DNA of 64,000 bases from Acephala macrosclerotiorum (Eukaryota > Ascomycota > Leotiomycetes > Helotiales > Mollisiaceae), in NCBI GenBank assembly GCA_014904845.1, contig MU119294.1, positions 1 to 64,000 on the forward strand. The letters run 5' to 3'. The stretch's first letter is position 1. Each line of letters opens with the position of its first letter. The position numbers were made by a program, and so were the translations under genes. Below are positions 1 to 11,263 of this stretch, piece after piece. Under the pieces are notes generated by a model that had not been told where the DNA came from, searched no databases, and saw only the letters and a list, made by a program, of their open reading frames with translations.

Positions 1-1226
1 TTCAAAATAAATTTATTATATAAAAAAATAATTATAATAAAACTATATACTTTCTCTTCAAAAATCTTTATAAATAGCTAATTTCGAAAGCGGTACTAGT
101 CACGTGTTTTTTAGTATATAAAAAGCTTTCGCTTACCATAGACTAATTAACAATTTTTTCTATTTCTACTTTGATTAATTAATTGATTGATTTACGGATT
201 ACGAATTACTTCGAATAAGTTTAACCCACTGGCTAAAACGAACTAATTTACGATTGGTTTTTTTTGCTTTGTGCTCCATTGCCCTTCTACAATACCTTTG
301 TATTAATAAAGTACATAGGGTAACGAACCACGGTACCAGCGCCACAAATGGCCAAGGTGGTCTGTGCTTACAATTTTACTTGGGAGGCTACAACGAACCC
401 GGTTTTGCGACCAATTGCACATATGCTTCCAAGGTTCTGACTTCCTCGTACGCTTGGATACTAATCACTCTAGTGTCATTCGGCACTCGCTCCCATTTCA
501 ATCCCGAGTTACTGGTAATCACGCCGATCGGATATAAGACTGGTCGCAATGTTACGAATCAAAAGTTCAAAAGCAATAAGCCTCCTGGACAGTACATCGC
601 TCCTTGCCACGGCATTTGGAACATCCCTTCGAACTTACGAGGTGGGAGCGTCCTTATCACCGCCATTCCAAATCCAGGGCTACTTTCTCACCATGAGTCA
701 GCCTTAAGACGGACTTGCACACTAATCACATGCCTTACCGAACACCCCCTTCGTCATGAAAATGGGGCTCTACGAAACCCAGAAGCCACCACCACTGCTC
801 TGACTCAACTGACTGGTACCGTATCTATCATCTCTGCGTATCGCCAATAGGGGTGCGAGATAAGATTTTTGCTTCCCCACCCTTTTTTATCGGAGATCTT
901 ACGTGTTGTTGATGAGATGTAAGCAGTAAAGTCAGCGAGGTCATCAAAAAGACTGGGAGTCATACTCGTCTGAACTTGGTTTCCGCCATTTACGGTTGTA
1001 CTTGAGCACTCGGTCGGTGTACGGGCCATAGACAGGGCCGAATTTTCGTCAGTAGCCCGTAGTTAGGAGATAAGATATCAGCAAGTAGTAATTAGGGTTG
1101 TGTTTGTTTGGTTGCTTGAAAAAAGTTCAAATGGTGCCTTATAACCCTCTCGTTTAACACGAAGCGTTCGAGTTGTTCGCATCGTTCACCCCTTCTTTCG
1201 AACTGCTTGCTTGTACTTTTGATAAT
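1..1226. other. AT-rich, gene-poor left edge
   Basis: The first 250 bases are strongly AT-rich, with runs of A and T and TATA-like patches; base composition becomes ordinary after that. The stretch holds an open frame at 254-850 that begins at TTG, and a 74-codon minus-strand frame (1029-805) that begins at ATG. Neither has a recognisable domain, signal peptide or membrane segment, and the minus strand is interrupted by several stops opposite the long plus frame. I see no supported gene. It could be the eroded edge of a repeat or a RIP-affected region continuing to the left. Confidence 0.4.
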
Positions 1227-3612
1227 ATGGTTTGGGATATCGTGAGAGACTCGACCTTTGGTCAACTTGTTCGTTTAGCTACGGGAAATAAGTACTTTCA
1301 CTATCCGGAGGAGAGAGCAGATTTTGAGTTTGTCAAATACTATGGTGATGCTACTCATCCACCTCATCCTCGAGATGAGTCCGAGCCGGCTGTTCAAGAT
1401 CCGGAGCCAGGGGAGGCAATAGAAGGTCATCACGCGAGAGGAACACCAATATCAGATAGTATGTGGAGCTTTACGACTCTCGGTGCGTGAGCCACCATTG
1501 ACATCCATTACAGTAGGGAACGAAGAAAAGGGGGATAACGAGAAGAAAATCGAGGACGATGATGCCTCCTCAACAACATTCGATCCGGTTTCCAACCCTT
1601 CGAGCCCACCTCCCAGGGGCGAACGTAAGTGCATCCATTCTCACAAAATTATAACTATCTCACTGACCGCGGTTCAGGAGTCAGCGATGCAGCAGATCCG
1701 GAGAAGACGGAAAGGAATGATGGCCCAACCGACCTCTACAACGCAAGCACGCGAGCTTCAGCAACCAATGCTCTAGGTAATGCAGACACAAACAGCCTCG
1801 GTCGAGCTCGATCGCAACCAATTGCACCTGTCAGAACCACAACTGGTACCATCCTAGTGGATTGGTACGAAACTAATGACCAATCGAACCCAATGAATTG
1901 GTCTGCAAAGAAGAAGGCATTTGTTGCCTTTCAGATCGATCTTTACACATTCGCTGTGTACATGGCGTCATCTATCTATACTAGTAGTGAGCCGTAAGTC
2001 AGCCTTCTTCCAACGAGCGCGGGGAAACTGACATTTTTAAAGTGGAGTGATGGCGCACTTCGGTGTCGGGAATACAAAGGCTGCTCTTGGACTCGGCATG
2101 TACGTTCTTGGATGTAGGTCTCTTTTCTTACTTCCCCGTTCGTCACTTTCTGATAATTGCTAGATGGACTCGGACCTCTCCTCTGGTCTCCTATGTCTGA
2201 GATTCCAATCTTTGGACGAAATGTGCCATACGTTGGTACCTTCATTATCTACGTTATCCTCTGCGTTCCAACAGCTCTGGTCGATAATGTTGGAGGTCTC
2301 CTGGTTCTTAGATTCCTGACGGGATTCTTTGGAAGTCCATGTCTTGCCAATGGTGGCGCGAGTATGCAGGATTTGTTCCACCCTTTCTATATCCCTTATG
2401 CGATCGCTGTCTGGGCTGCAGGTTGTACTCCTCATCCTGAGTCTGAAATGTAAGACTAACATATCCCAGCGGCCTTCTGCGGACCAGCCCTCGGTCCTCT
2501 TCTTTCTGGGTTCTCAGTTGCAGCAAAAGGGTAAGTTTCTACTACATACTTGAAATTCAGCTTTCATTCTGACAAATGCATACAGATGGCGATGGTCCCT
2601 CTGGGAAATCCTCTGGCTATCAGGCCCAGTCTTCATCCTCTGGTTCTTCTTCCTCCCCGAAACCTCCGCGGACACAATCCTCCTCTACCGCGCTCATCGC
2701 CTCCGAAAAATGACCAAAAACTCCAATCTCCAATCCAACTCCGAGATCAAGCGCCGTCATCTCACTGCCCGACAGATCTTCGTCGATGCCATCATCAAGC
2801 CTTTCGAGATCATGTTCAAGGATCCTGCCGTGTTGTTCACGAATGTATATACTGCGCTGGTTTATGGGATTTATTATAGTTTCTTTGAGGCGTTTGCGCT
2901 AGTTTACGGTCCGATCTATGGGTTTAACTTGGGGATGACTGGGGCGGCGTTCCTGACAGTGCTTGTTGGGGCATTAGTTACGGGGACTGGTTTTGTATGC
3001 CTTCTTCACTTTGTGGTCATTCCACAAATGAAGATAAAGGGGCCTGGGAAGCAGGAAGATGTGCTGATGCCATCGTTGATCATGACGTTTGGCCCTCCAA
3101 TCGGACTGTTCCTTTTCGGTGAGTTGAATAGTTTTTAGTTTAGGAATTGAGACTGACGAGTTGATAGGGTGGACTGCAAGGTCAAGTGTGAATTATATGG
3201 CGAGCATTGTTGGTATTGGGATATACGCTGGCTCGGTACACAATTCTCTATCTCTTAAATTAACTTTCCAGTTCTGACACAAGCGACAGGTGTTCATCGT
3301 CACCCTCGGAATATTTACATACATCCCGATGTCTTACCCGCCATACGCGGCGTCTCTGTTCGCAAGTAACGACGTCTGTCGTTCTCTGATGGCATTCGGT
3401 GCTGTCTTGTACGGTAGGCCTTTATATATGAATTTGGGGATTGGACCTGCAAGCAGTCTGCTGGCTGGTTTGAGTTTCTTGGGTGTGGTAAGTTCTCTTC
3501 ACTCGTGATAGAAACTGGACCACGTCTCTGACTTGAGTGATAGATTGGTATCTGGCTCTTGTTCTTCTTTGGGGAGAATCTGAGGAAGAGGTCGAAGTTT
3601 GCGGTGCATTAA
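1227..3612 (+). CDS. DHA1-type MFS multidrug transporter, ten exons
   Basis: Predicted plasma-membrane drug:H+ antiporter of about 638 aa. I place nine short introns at 1459-1513, 1625-1677, 1994-2042, 2114-2163, 2422-2469, 2531-2585, 3119-3167, 3236-3289 and 3488-3543; all are GT-AG and the ten exons add up to a multiple of three. The start at 1227 gives the N-terminal MVWDIVRDSTFGQLVR typical of fungal polyamine/fluconazole-type MFS proteins; the open frame upstream has only a TTG. A hydrophilic, acidic N-terminal tail is followed by the conserved NPMNWS stretch before TM1, then the YGLGPLLWSPMSEIPIFGR block, and a central loop after LPETSAD. The final exon ends in a short basic tail. Family knowledge suggests drug or metabolite efflux; the substrate cannot be read from sequence. 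No biosynthetic genes flank it. Confidence 0.88.
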
Positions 3613-3907
3613 GCGAGGCAAGGTAATGATAAAGGGTAATAATTTGAAGGCAAAGTGTTCGGTTAATTTGTCTGATTCTAGAATATTTCTTGAGCAAAGA
3701 GTAGTGTAAAATAAAACCACCTCCCATCAATCTTCCAGTTCTCTCCTTCCACTCGCCATTTTCGTCCCTGTCAAGTCGCTCACTTATCAACAGTGTGCGG
3801 CCCAATCCTCCCCTATCCAGCATTTCTCACCCTCAACTAATCCTTTCCACAACACCGGCAGTCGTCGCCTTAATTTTCTTCTAAGCTACTTTTGGACTTT
3901 CTGACAT

Positions 3908-4207
3908 ATGAGTTCCTGGGGATCGATTCGGGGACTTAGACCGCTGGATGAGGACACCGATGACGCTGGTGCCGAGGCCGATGACCAGGCCCAAGACCAG
4001 ACCTACTTCAAAGCGGCACTTCGAGTGGTCATAATGTTAGCTTTTTTTTGGGTCTCCTCGTCCATAATTCTGAGACTCAGACAATGTCTGGCCTGTGGGA
4101 GGTATCTCGTGCCTGTGGTGACCTCGAGGCAGTGGTGTCGTCGAGAGCCAAAGATTCTGGCCTGGGCTGGATTGGATGTTTTGAAGCTTTTATCGTGGAG
4201 TGAATGA
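3908..4207 (+). CDS. Small single-pass membrane protein, unknown
   Basis: A 99-codon frame starting at ATG. The N-terminal 35 residues are acidic (an Asp/Glu/Ala-rich run), followed by one hydrophobic segment (about residues 40-58, VVIMLAFFWVSSSIILRL) and a Cys/Arg-containing tail. I do not recognise a family. It lies 295 bases after the MFS stop and could be an orphan gene; the main support is the clean ATG frame with an acidic tail and a membrane span, an arrangement repeated by several small genes in this window. Confidence 0.35.
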   Translation: MSSWGSIRGLRPLDEDTDDAGAEADDQAQDQTYFKAALRVVIMLAFFWVSSSIILRLRQCLACGRYLVPVVTSRQWCRREPKILAWAGLDVLKLLSWSE

Positions 4208-4579
4208 CTAAGATCGAAGCAGCGTGTAGAATAACTCCACCTTCCGGTCGATTTGTGGTCCGCTATTGTTCGGCTCTTTCTTTGGATCTGACGAATGAGA
4301 TACGAGTTATCAGAGCTTGTTTCGCTCGAGAAGGAAAGCGACGCTCACTCGAGCAGCTCGCAATATCCCGCTGAGAAGTTACGGCTTCATTGCGCTCTCG
4401 AAATCAATTGAGGACTGGGTGCCATGTATTCATTAGCATTATTCCAAGGTCTTGACCTCGTCACCGCACTCCTTCAACTGATTTCCTCCTCCCCTTACCT
4501 CCAAGTGCCAATTCCATCCATTCTGACCAAAAATGTCTACCGACAAAGCCAGCTACTCCCACTCATCCGGTATCAGGAT

Positions 4580-5209
4580 CTAAACAAAGACTCTCTCAAC
4601 ATCAACTTTGACACAGCTCGGGTTCTCCGGTTTCCCTTTGCCAATTACCCAAGCCAAAGTTTGGTAGACATATAACTCCCACATTGTCGTGCAAACATAC
4701 CACCTGTAATACGGCTTTGCCTTATACTGCGGAGGCGAAACCGTACCATCGGTATACCCAAGTAAATACATGAGATTATGCTGATCAAATCCGATCCCAT
4801 ATTCGAAATCGTTTCCAAGAAACATCGGAACGCCAATGTTGCTGATAACATCGTATGTAAGGGTCATGGGAAAACTGATGTTGAGTATTCTGTTGTCCAT
4901 CTCTTCTACCTCCATGTTCCATGTCAGGAGACCGGTATAGCCAAGTTTGGGGTCGGGAGTCTCGTTAGAGGAGGAGTAGTTGAGGTAGTATGTTGAGGCA
5001 TCGATGGGGGGTTCGAAGGCGGTGGTGACGCAGATACCGTCGATGCCGGCGCCTTCGTGGCATGAGAACAAAGCAGAGTCACTGTTTTCACCTTTTGACC
5101 AGTGGAGAACAAGATTGAATGGCGCAGATTGGTTGCAGTAGAAACAGTCTTGGGCAAGGACTTGGGAGATCGCAAGGGCCAGAAAACTGGCAACGATTGG
5201 GACGCGCAT
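4580..5209 (-). CDS. Secreted hypothetical protein with signal peptide
   Basis: 209-aa intronless frame. Residues 1-19 (MRVPIVASFLALAISQVLA) form a clear signal peptide with cleavage before QDCFYC. The mature part has four or five cysteines, the ascomycete-type motif CHEGAGIDGIC around residue 50-60, and N-glycosylation sequons (NYS, NET, NIS). It belongs to the kind of small secreted ascomycete proteins with an FxLVL...CHEGAxIxGLC signature; I do not know a function. Presumably exported to the cell wall or medium. No neighbour suggests a role. Confidence 0.7.
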   Translation of the reverse strand: MRVPIVASFLALAISQVLAQDCFYCNQSAPFNLVLHWSKGENSDSALFSCHEGAGIDGICVTTAFEPPIDASTYYLNYSSSNETPDPKLGYTGLLTWNMEVEEMDNRILNISFPMTLTYDVISNIGVPMFLGNDFEYGIGFDQHNLMYLLGYTDGTVSPPQYKAKPYYRWYVCTTMWELYVYQTLAWVIGKGKPENPSCVKVDVERVFV

Positions 5210-5770
5210 GATGATGTCTTTGGGACTCTAGAGACGAGCGGATGATCTGGAATTTGAAGAAGGGAAGAAGGGAGGAAGAGGGGGTTTATCTACCTATGCA
5301 CTTTTTTTCGTCTTTTTGTGTGCAGAAGTGTCCCTAGGTAGCCACTGCACCTGCAGCGAAGCAGATATATTCAAATGCACAGATTAGGGTTGAAAGCAAT
5401 CAATTTCCAAGGTAAAACGAGGGTCGATTCAAACTTCCACTTGAAGCGCAATTGGTGACCATCTGATTGAATCCGTACGACTGTAAGAAACATTTGTTTG
5501 CTTTGATTGCGGGGTAAATCTCGTATACTTCGTCACATAGACGGTGGCCTGCATACTAGGTGACAACTTCGCGGCTGGATGCCTTTTCGAGAGAGACCAA
5601 CAGATCTTGATCAAGAGAGAAGGCATGATACGAAGATTAATTCTGATGTTCCTTGCTGTTTGCAATTTTGGTGCGACACTTTTGTTCCGTCAGCACGAGC
5701 TAGGTATTCGCTACGTCTGTAGAGAAGGGAAGGAAAAGGAAGAGGACGAAAGGAAAGGATATTCAGACGG
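5210..5770. other. Intergenic, nothing recognised
   Basis: About 560 bases upstream of the secreted-protein gene on the minus strand. It contains only short overlapping frames in both directions, without domain or codon signal. A purine-rich stretch near 5730-5760 is the only compositional feature. Confidence 0.5.
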
Positions 5771-6565
5771 TCACCCTTGTCCATAGACGGATGAATGCAT
5801 AGTCTCCATGAAAAAGTTCAATGTAGACGGAGCCGAGGGAAGGAGGTTGTGCCGTATGCCACGATTCGAGGAATACTCTGAACCCCAGGATACAGCTTCC
5901 TCAAATATGTCCAGGAACTTCTGTATCAGGAGAATATTGTGTATCCTTCCGTACTCAACTGCCTCCTGGATGACTTCGAGCACGCTAGCATTCTTCTGTT
6001 GCGAGGAGGGTTCGTGGAGACGCTCGCGGTATACTTCTTTGACAAGCCGTCCGCCTTCGATTATAATCCCCCCCACATCCACAAAAGTTCTTCGGCCGTT
6101 TGTTATCATCGAGGCTTTTGCTGGCCTCAATGCTCCTACTAAGTACGCTAGGTGTGTCCCTCTCAGAGATACTCTCTTCTCAACATTGTGTGCTCGGGAA
6201 GCTTGCTCCAGGACAGGCTCTGTCTGAACTTCAAAGGCTTGGAAGTCATACGGGAGGCGTAGTAGATGCTAATTGCCATAAGGAATTGTTCGCAGGGAGA
6301 CGGTAGCTCGAGGTAGGGTTCGTGGTAAGCTCTGGATGCTTTGCAGGTTCGATATAGAATCGCTGTTCCTCGACACCTTTTTCCTGGTCTTGCTGCCTGA
6401 GGCCACCAAAGTCGGACTTATTTGGTCGATCGGATCTGCAACCTCATCTCGCAACTTCACCTGGACGAAACGATTCGGTAGATTTGCAAAACACTCTGGC
6501 GTCACCGTGTCTGGTACAAGCCCAATCGGAATGTCAAGAACGAAGCCACCACATAAGTTGCGCAT
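5771..6565 (-). pseudogene. Probable decayed gene, unknown family
   Basis: Two long minus-strand frames, 6565-6269 and 6268-5771, lie in the same reading frame and are separated by a single TAG (codons read GGC AAT TAG CAT). The downstream part, including TNGRRTFVDVGGIIIEGG and a charged helical stretch, looks like real coding sequence. An alternative frame just upstream (about 6650-6560) also reads plausibly (ENHPYLDNICATYVVASF). One reading is an old gene broken by a nonsense change, CAG to TAG; another is a multi-exon gene whose introns I cannot place. I do not recognise the family. Confidence 0.3.
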
Positions 6566-7868
6566 ATATTGTCAAGGTATGGGTGATTCTCGAACGGCGT
6601 CGTGTACTCAAGTTTTAGGTTACCTAGCGTCCCAACTGTTGTTCCATCCGATTATTCGCTGTACCTGGAATGCTTAATGGTTCTTGACTGTGGATTAGCG
6701 TTCTATACTCGCCTAGCCTTCGATACGAAGTTTTGATTTTTTGATTTGTCTTCTATGCTTCACCATTTGTTTGGACCGCCGCATACCCGCGAGTGGAGGG
6801 ATGGACGATCGCGGGAGGAACATCCCATTCAATTCATTTGTCACAGCAGATACTTGCTACAGAAAGAATTTGTTTTTGGAGGAGGCGCCTTCGTGCTGAA
6901 ATTTGATCATTTGCAAATTATGTTTGTTTTCCCGCTATCTTCGATTCCGTTGCGCTGGCTCTTCCATCGGAACTTTCACGTTATGTTCAGAAACGGGCTT
7001 AGCGCTGTTACGAATGAAGCTCGTAACTCACTTCTGCATAATGCGCGGGGGTACGAGTCTATCAGTGATTCGATCGGGTCCATGCTTTCCGGTCATGGAA
7101 GTCACCCACTACGTGGATGTCTGATGTTCATGGCATGCTAGCTGTTTTGGTGCAGATGTCGTTGCTTGTCAGCCTCATCGCCTTACGGGTAATGCTACGC
7201 TAGTTAAACCCTTCTTCTTTTGTTTTGCCCCTTCAATTTCCCACCGAATTTCAAGTTCGCCAAGGTTCTCGTTTCTGCAATGTTCCTTCCTTTTGTTGGT
7301 CGTCCGACATGTGTTGCTCGAGGTAGACAAAAAGTCTGTCGATTTGTCCCGCCAATTTCGACATTTTCCCAATGCACTAAACCTTGCGAGAACTTAATCG
7401 GCTGCTGCATCGTCTAATCTTTTTGCATTAGTTTGGTAAGCACAGGCTTCCGGTCCCCGCAAAGTTTGGAGCAGATTTATTGCAAGGTCTAGGACAATTT
7501 GGACTCGAGTATCAAATCGTCAATAAATAACCTATCATGCAATTCCTGTCGTCCACTCATTCTGTGCCCCATCCTCTGTTTTGCTGAGGAATTATCGTGT
7601 CTCAGAAGAGTTCGCCATCTGAATTAGATTGCTGAGTTCCTCAAGGATAGATTCTGTTATGCCAGGGTTTCCCCTCTGACGAGAAACTTTCTCTACCTGC
7701 AACTTCTGCCATATCTACTCAGTTTACCGGGCCGTCAGTTCCTTTTTGAGCCCCAACAACTCGTTCATTGTCTCACGGTCTTTACCAATATCTTGACTTC
7801 TTACAAGCTTTACTACTCTTTATAGCTCGTCTACCTGCATCGACTTACACTCATGGGCTGTACACCGA
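6566..7868. other. Intergenic, no supported gene
   Basis: About 1.3 kb with only short frames on both strands (for example 6746-7141 plus and 7410-7204 minus). None starts convincingly or shows a domain, signal peptide or membrane span. It may include the 5' region of the membrane-protein gene that follows. Confidence 0.45.
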
Positions 7869-7969
7869 ATGAGCTGGATTGCATCGATTGCACTTCTGTC
7901 AAGTCTGGTCGAGGCACACTCTGAGATTGATCATTGACGGCTTCCCTTCCCATTGCAAGAGGTCTGGAA

Positions 7970-9088
7970 ATGACTAAGCTCAAGAGGCAAGACGATGGAC
8001 CACCAACCTCAGCTACTGAGACGGCTTTACCGTCTTCGTCGTTCCCATCAGCTACATCCTTGGCTGATACTTCAGCGGAAATTATCCTGTCGGACTCGAT
8101 ATCAATGAGTACGAGCTCACCAGACGCGACATCATCTATCACTATCACCTCAACAGGTGACGTCTCTCAATCTACGTCAATTTCAATGTTGACTACCTTT
8201 GTCACGATCTCACAAGCTGTCATAATCACGGCCGTCACACCATCAAGGACGACTGCAACTGCAACTGCAACCATCTACGCACCAGGACCGCCAAACTCAA
8301 CGTCAAATTTCCCGAGTCCCCCTTTGGGCGACTCCCTTCCTCCACCAGCAGGCGTCGAGACTGGACGAATACTAGAATGGGTAGCCAGCATAGCAGGTGG
8401 CGTAGGCTTTCTGTCTTCAGTCGGAGTCTTGGTCTGGTGCTTGTGTTGGGGGCCCTGTGGTAGACGGCGTCGGAGAAAGGGGGATAGAGATGAGAAGGAC
8501 GATAAAAGACCAAAGTCAACTCCGAAAATGTCAATATCTGCACCTCTAATTCCAATAATTCCAAGCAAGCCGGCAGCGCCGTACCCACTACCTCTCGCCA
8601 CCGTTCCAAGTAAGCAACCGATCGTTTCATCGCCGTCTTTATCAAAACTTGTTCCAGGCAGTTCGTGGTCTTTCAATCGACCTCCTCCTCCAACACCGCC
8701 CCAAGTCATTATGTCAAATCCAACAGATCAACATCACAGACAGCCACCACCTGTTCCCCGCATAGCTCCAAAGCCACCACCTCAGCAAATCCAAACACAA
8801 TGGGCCACCGTTCTCAAACCGCAGAACGTCAATCCGAAAACGAACCCCTCCGCGATCTACAGTCCGGCGACTCCACCTTATACCCCGAGCCACTACTCGC
8901 AGACCTTCTATGGTAGAGAGACCCAGTACCGACAGCAGCAGGACAGGCAAAACCCCGAGTCTATCTCGGGCTCTGGTTGGGGCTCAAGCGGCGTATGGAC
9001 TGATGTCGAATTCTTGACTGGGGAAAATAACAGACATGATAGGCGGGCAGCAGGTGCTCGAGCGAGTTCTGCTGTTCTTCCTATTTGA
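7970..9088 (+). CDS. Ser/Thr-rich single-pass membrane protein with Pro-rich tail
   Basis: 372 aa from the first ATG of the frame (7970); the frame is open from 7934 but that codon is TTG. About 120 Ser/Thr-rich residues are followed by one membrane segment (WVASIAGGVGFLSSVGVLVW), a basic stop-transfer CGRRRRRKG, and a long cytosolic tail rich in proline, with PPPPTPP and PPVPRIAPKPPP runs suited to SH3 or WW binding. This is the architecture of fungal cell-wall stress sensors (Mid2/Wsc-like), but no WSC domain is visible. An ATG at 7869, in another frame, encodes the signal-peptide-like MSWIASIALLSSLVEA, so the true protein may start there and be joined by an intron I cannot place with confidence. 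Confidence 0.6.
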   Translation: MTKLKRQDDGPPTSATETALPSSSFPSATSLADTSAEIILSDSISMSTSSPDATSSITITSTGDVSQSTSISMLTTFVTISQAVIITAVTPSRTTATATATIYAPGPPNSTSNFPSPPLGDSLPPPAGVETGRILEWVASIAGGVGFLSSVGVLVWCLCWGPCGRRRRRKGDRDEKDDKRPKSTPKMSISAPLIPIIPSKPAAPYPLPLATVPSKQPIVSSPSLSKLVPGSSWSFNRPPPPTPPQVIMSNPTDQHHRQPPPVPRIAPKPPPQQIQTQWATVLKPQNVNPKTNPSAIYSPATPPYTPSHYSQTFYGRETQYRQQQDRQNPESISGSGWGSSGVWTDVEFLTGENNRHDRRAAGARASSAVLPI

Positions 9089-9288
9089 GTTTAGCGTTGA
9101 CGCTTGCGAAACTAGTTGTCATGTATAATACACGCATCTCACGTTGACGAATCTAATATCGACCATGGCGTCAGAGTTTGCATTTTCAATTTGCGAGTTC
9201 AGGAGTCACTGGGCATTAGTTCCAAAATGGCATCACAATCACCGCCTCGATCTATTCACAAGCCTACCAAACACCACCACGCCACACC

Positions 9289-9297
9289 TATAAAAGG
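9289..9297 (+). promoter_or_regulatory. TATA box of the 9378 gene
   Basis: TATAAAAGG lies 89 bases before the ATG at 9378. The same context (tcacaag...ccacgcca...tataaaa) recurs before the paralogue at 10377, where TATAAAAAA is at 10272-10280. This shows that the duplication included the core promoter. Confidence 0.5.
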
Positions 9298-9377
9298 CAT
9301 CACTACCATATCTATTTACTGCTTGAAAAATCCTCAGTCCTGCCTAAAAGAGAACTGCATCTATTCAAAACCTTACC

Positions 9378-9791
9378 ATGTACGAAGATCTCTTCACTCA
9401 CTACTCCGGTATAAACGCGGGTCTCATTCGTCAACTCTTGTACGCCTGCTATTCCCTCGACGATTTAATCTGCATCCCCACAGGTACGGATCCGGAAGAA
9501 GTATATAAATGGCATAGCCAGAGCGCCTACACCTACCTCACCTCTACCTCATTGACTGAAAATTGGGCGAATGGATTAAGCGCTCACGTGCGCCGGCTCA
9601 AGAACAAGTCTATCAGAAAAGTCGATTTTGCGAATCGACTGGAGGATATGGTGACTGCGGTAGGGAAGTTACAGTATGTGAGGATTCGAATAGATGAAGA
9701 GTGGAAGGGTGATGCTGACTCCAGGAGGCGGATTCTAGGGCTTGTTGATGGCATGTTGGAGGCTGTTGAAGATACGGCTGAGAGGATGTGA
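9378..9791 (+). CDS. Unknown 137-aa protein, member of a tandem pair
   Basis: Intronless frame with an ATG start and a TATA box 89 bases upstream. The N-terminal half contains SLDDLICIPTGTDPEEV; the C-terminal half is a charged, helical stretch (RLEDMVTAVGKLQYVRIRIDEEW). No signal peptide or membrane span is visible. A second copy at 10377 shares the DLDYLICVPTG...DEV motif and the C-terminal helical region, so this is a local duplicate family. Conservation between copies supports it being a real gene. Function unknown. Confidence 0.55.
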   Translation: MYEDLFTHYSGINAGLIRQLLYACYSLDDLICIPTGTDPEEVYKWHSQSAYTYLTSTSLTENWANGLSAHVRRLKNKSIRKVDFANRLEDMVTAVGKLQYVRIRIDEEWKGDADSRRRILGLVDGMLEAVEDTAERM

Positions 9792-10376
9792 CTGATTGAG
9801 AATGTGTTTTTGTTCATGGTTTCCATGGCAATAGAGTTATGAATTTATGAACTGCACAGTTTCATTGAACTTTTTGATTGTAAGAATCGACATCTGTGGA
9901 TAGAGTTAGTCACGGTCTGACATGTTTTGTGATCTCAGGATCCCTAAATATGAGTTATAGAGCGAAGGTCGAAAGTTACATGACCTTGAACCGCTCATAT
10001 GTATCTCGGGTGAAAGCCATCAACGAAGGTTCGGAAGTTATATGGAGCGCCCTCTCCTGCACCCCAATCACTGCACCAGACCATTATAAATTTTATTTGA
10101 GTCACATGAGTTACCACCGACTGACCTTTAGATCATTCATTGCCTTCGTCAAGCACATCAAAAGATCAGAAGAATTGAACACCCACTCATTTATATTATC
10201 ACAACGACATCTCAATCACCATCTAGTCATCGATTCACAAGTCCACCGAGCCACGCCATATATACCACCTCTATAAAAAACAAGCCCTCACCTCACATCT
10301 AAGAGTAGCCTTCTGCAATACCAACATCATTAAAAACTAAATACACTGACTACTCTCACAAAAACTCAAGCAAATC
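9792..10376. other. Intergenic between the tandem pair
   Basis: 585 bases. The last 200 bases contain the duplicated promoter of the 10377 copy, including TATAAAAAA at 10272-10280 and A/C-rich leader sequence. No gene is seen. Confidence 0.45.
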
Positions 10377-10752
10377 ATGGATCCGCAGTTATTTGCAACC
10401 AACAACCTCGTGCGCGCTTGCCGTGATCTCGATTACTTAATCTGCGTTCCTACAGGTATCTCATCGGACGAGGTTAATAGGTGTCATGGCCTGCTTGCCC
10501 TTGACAACCTTACTACAGAACTGGGCAAGAACCTTGAGAAAACTCGGGTATTTTATTCATGATGATTATAATGGTTAGTATGAAACTGATTTGCGAATGA
10601 GAGAGCTTGGTTTCTCGGTAAGGATGTTAGAAGACGCGGAGCTGAGAGTTGAGAGGAACTTGGTGAGTGACGGTGTCTTAAGGGATGCGGTTTTGAGGAC
10701 CGTTGATCTGAGAATGGGTCTGCTTACTCAGATGTTTCGATTGATGGGATAA
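10377..10752 (+). pseudogene. Broken or spliced paralogue of the 9378 gene
   Basis: An ATG frame of 61 codons carries RDLDYLICVPTGISSDEVNRCH, matching the 9378 protein, then stops. From 10597 to the TAA at 10752 another frame (+1) encodes RELGFSVRMLEDAELRVERN and onward, which matches the C-terminal half of the 9378 protein. Between them are stops in all frames over about 40 bases. A roughly 60-nt intron starting at the GTATTT near 10548 is conceivable but its acceptor is poor, so a frameshift plus stop in a decaying copy is equally likely. Confidence 0.5.
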
Positions 10753-11263
10753 ATAGGTTAAGATAGCATAGTTTGTAAAAAAGCTCGTCATCTCGAACTC
10801 TTCTCCGTCGTTGTATCTCTTTGCTCGTTGTCCATGGAGAGACCAACGATATCAAAGAGAAAGCATACAGATAGCTCCAGAACGGTTCACAACCCCAAAA
10901 TCTCCTCTAAAACTCTACAAAAATATTAAGGCATTCAGACAGCAAAGACTATCGAAATTGTTACAGCTACCAAGGGACATTCTCTCTGCGAATGTCTCGT
11001 CGTCGGTAACCACGTGACACCCAATACAAGGGTAGTCCAAATCGCGATGAAACTAGACATGTATAGCAAGGCGCGCGAAGGAACAGTCCCAAATAGAAAT
11101 GAAGAGTTATCGCAGTTATCAATTTTTGCCAGATCGAAAATTCTTCTTCGCAAAAGCACAGGATTTAAGGGGTCCTTCCTTGACTTCTTGACTTAAGTTA
11201 CGACTAGCAAAACTTGTAACCTCGGACTTTGAAGCTCATTGGGAAGAAGAAGGCAACTATAGT
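10753..11263. other. Intergenic, nothing recognised
   Basis: About 510 bases upstream of the 11264 gene. It contains short non-ATG frames on both strands and one CACGTG near 11010. No domain or membrane signature is visible. Confidence 0.45.

Noticed and set aside
254..850. 198-codon plus-strand frame in the left edge
   Set aside because: Begins at TTG, has no domain or conserved motif, and sits in a region without splice or promoter support.
9116..9508. 130-codon plus frame overlapping the 9378 gene
   Set aside because: Overlaps the promoter and start of the better-supported duplicated gene in another frame.
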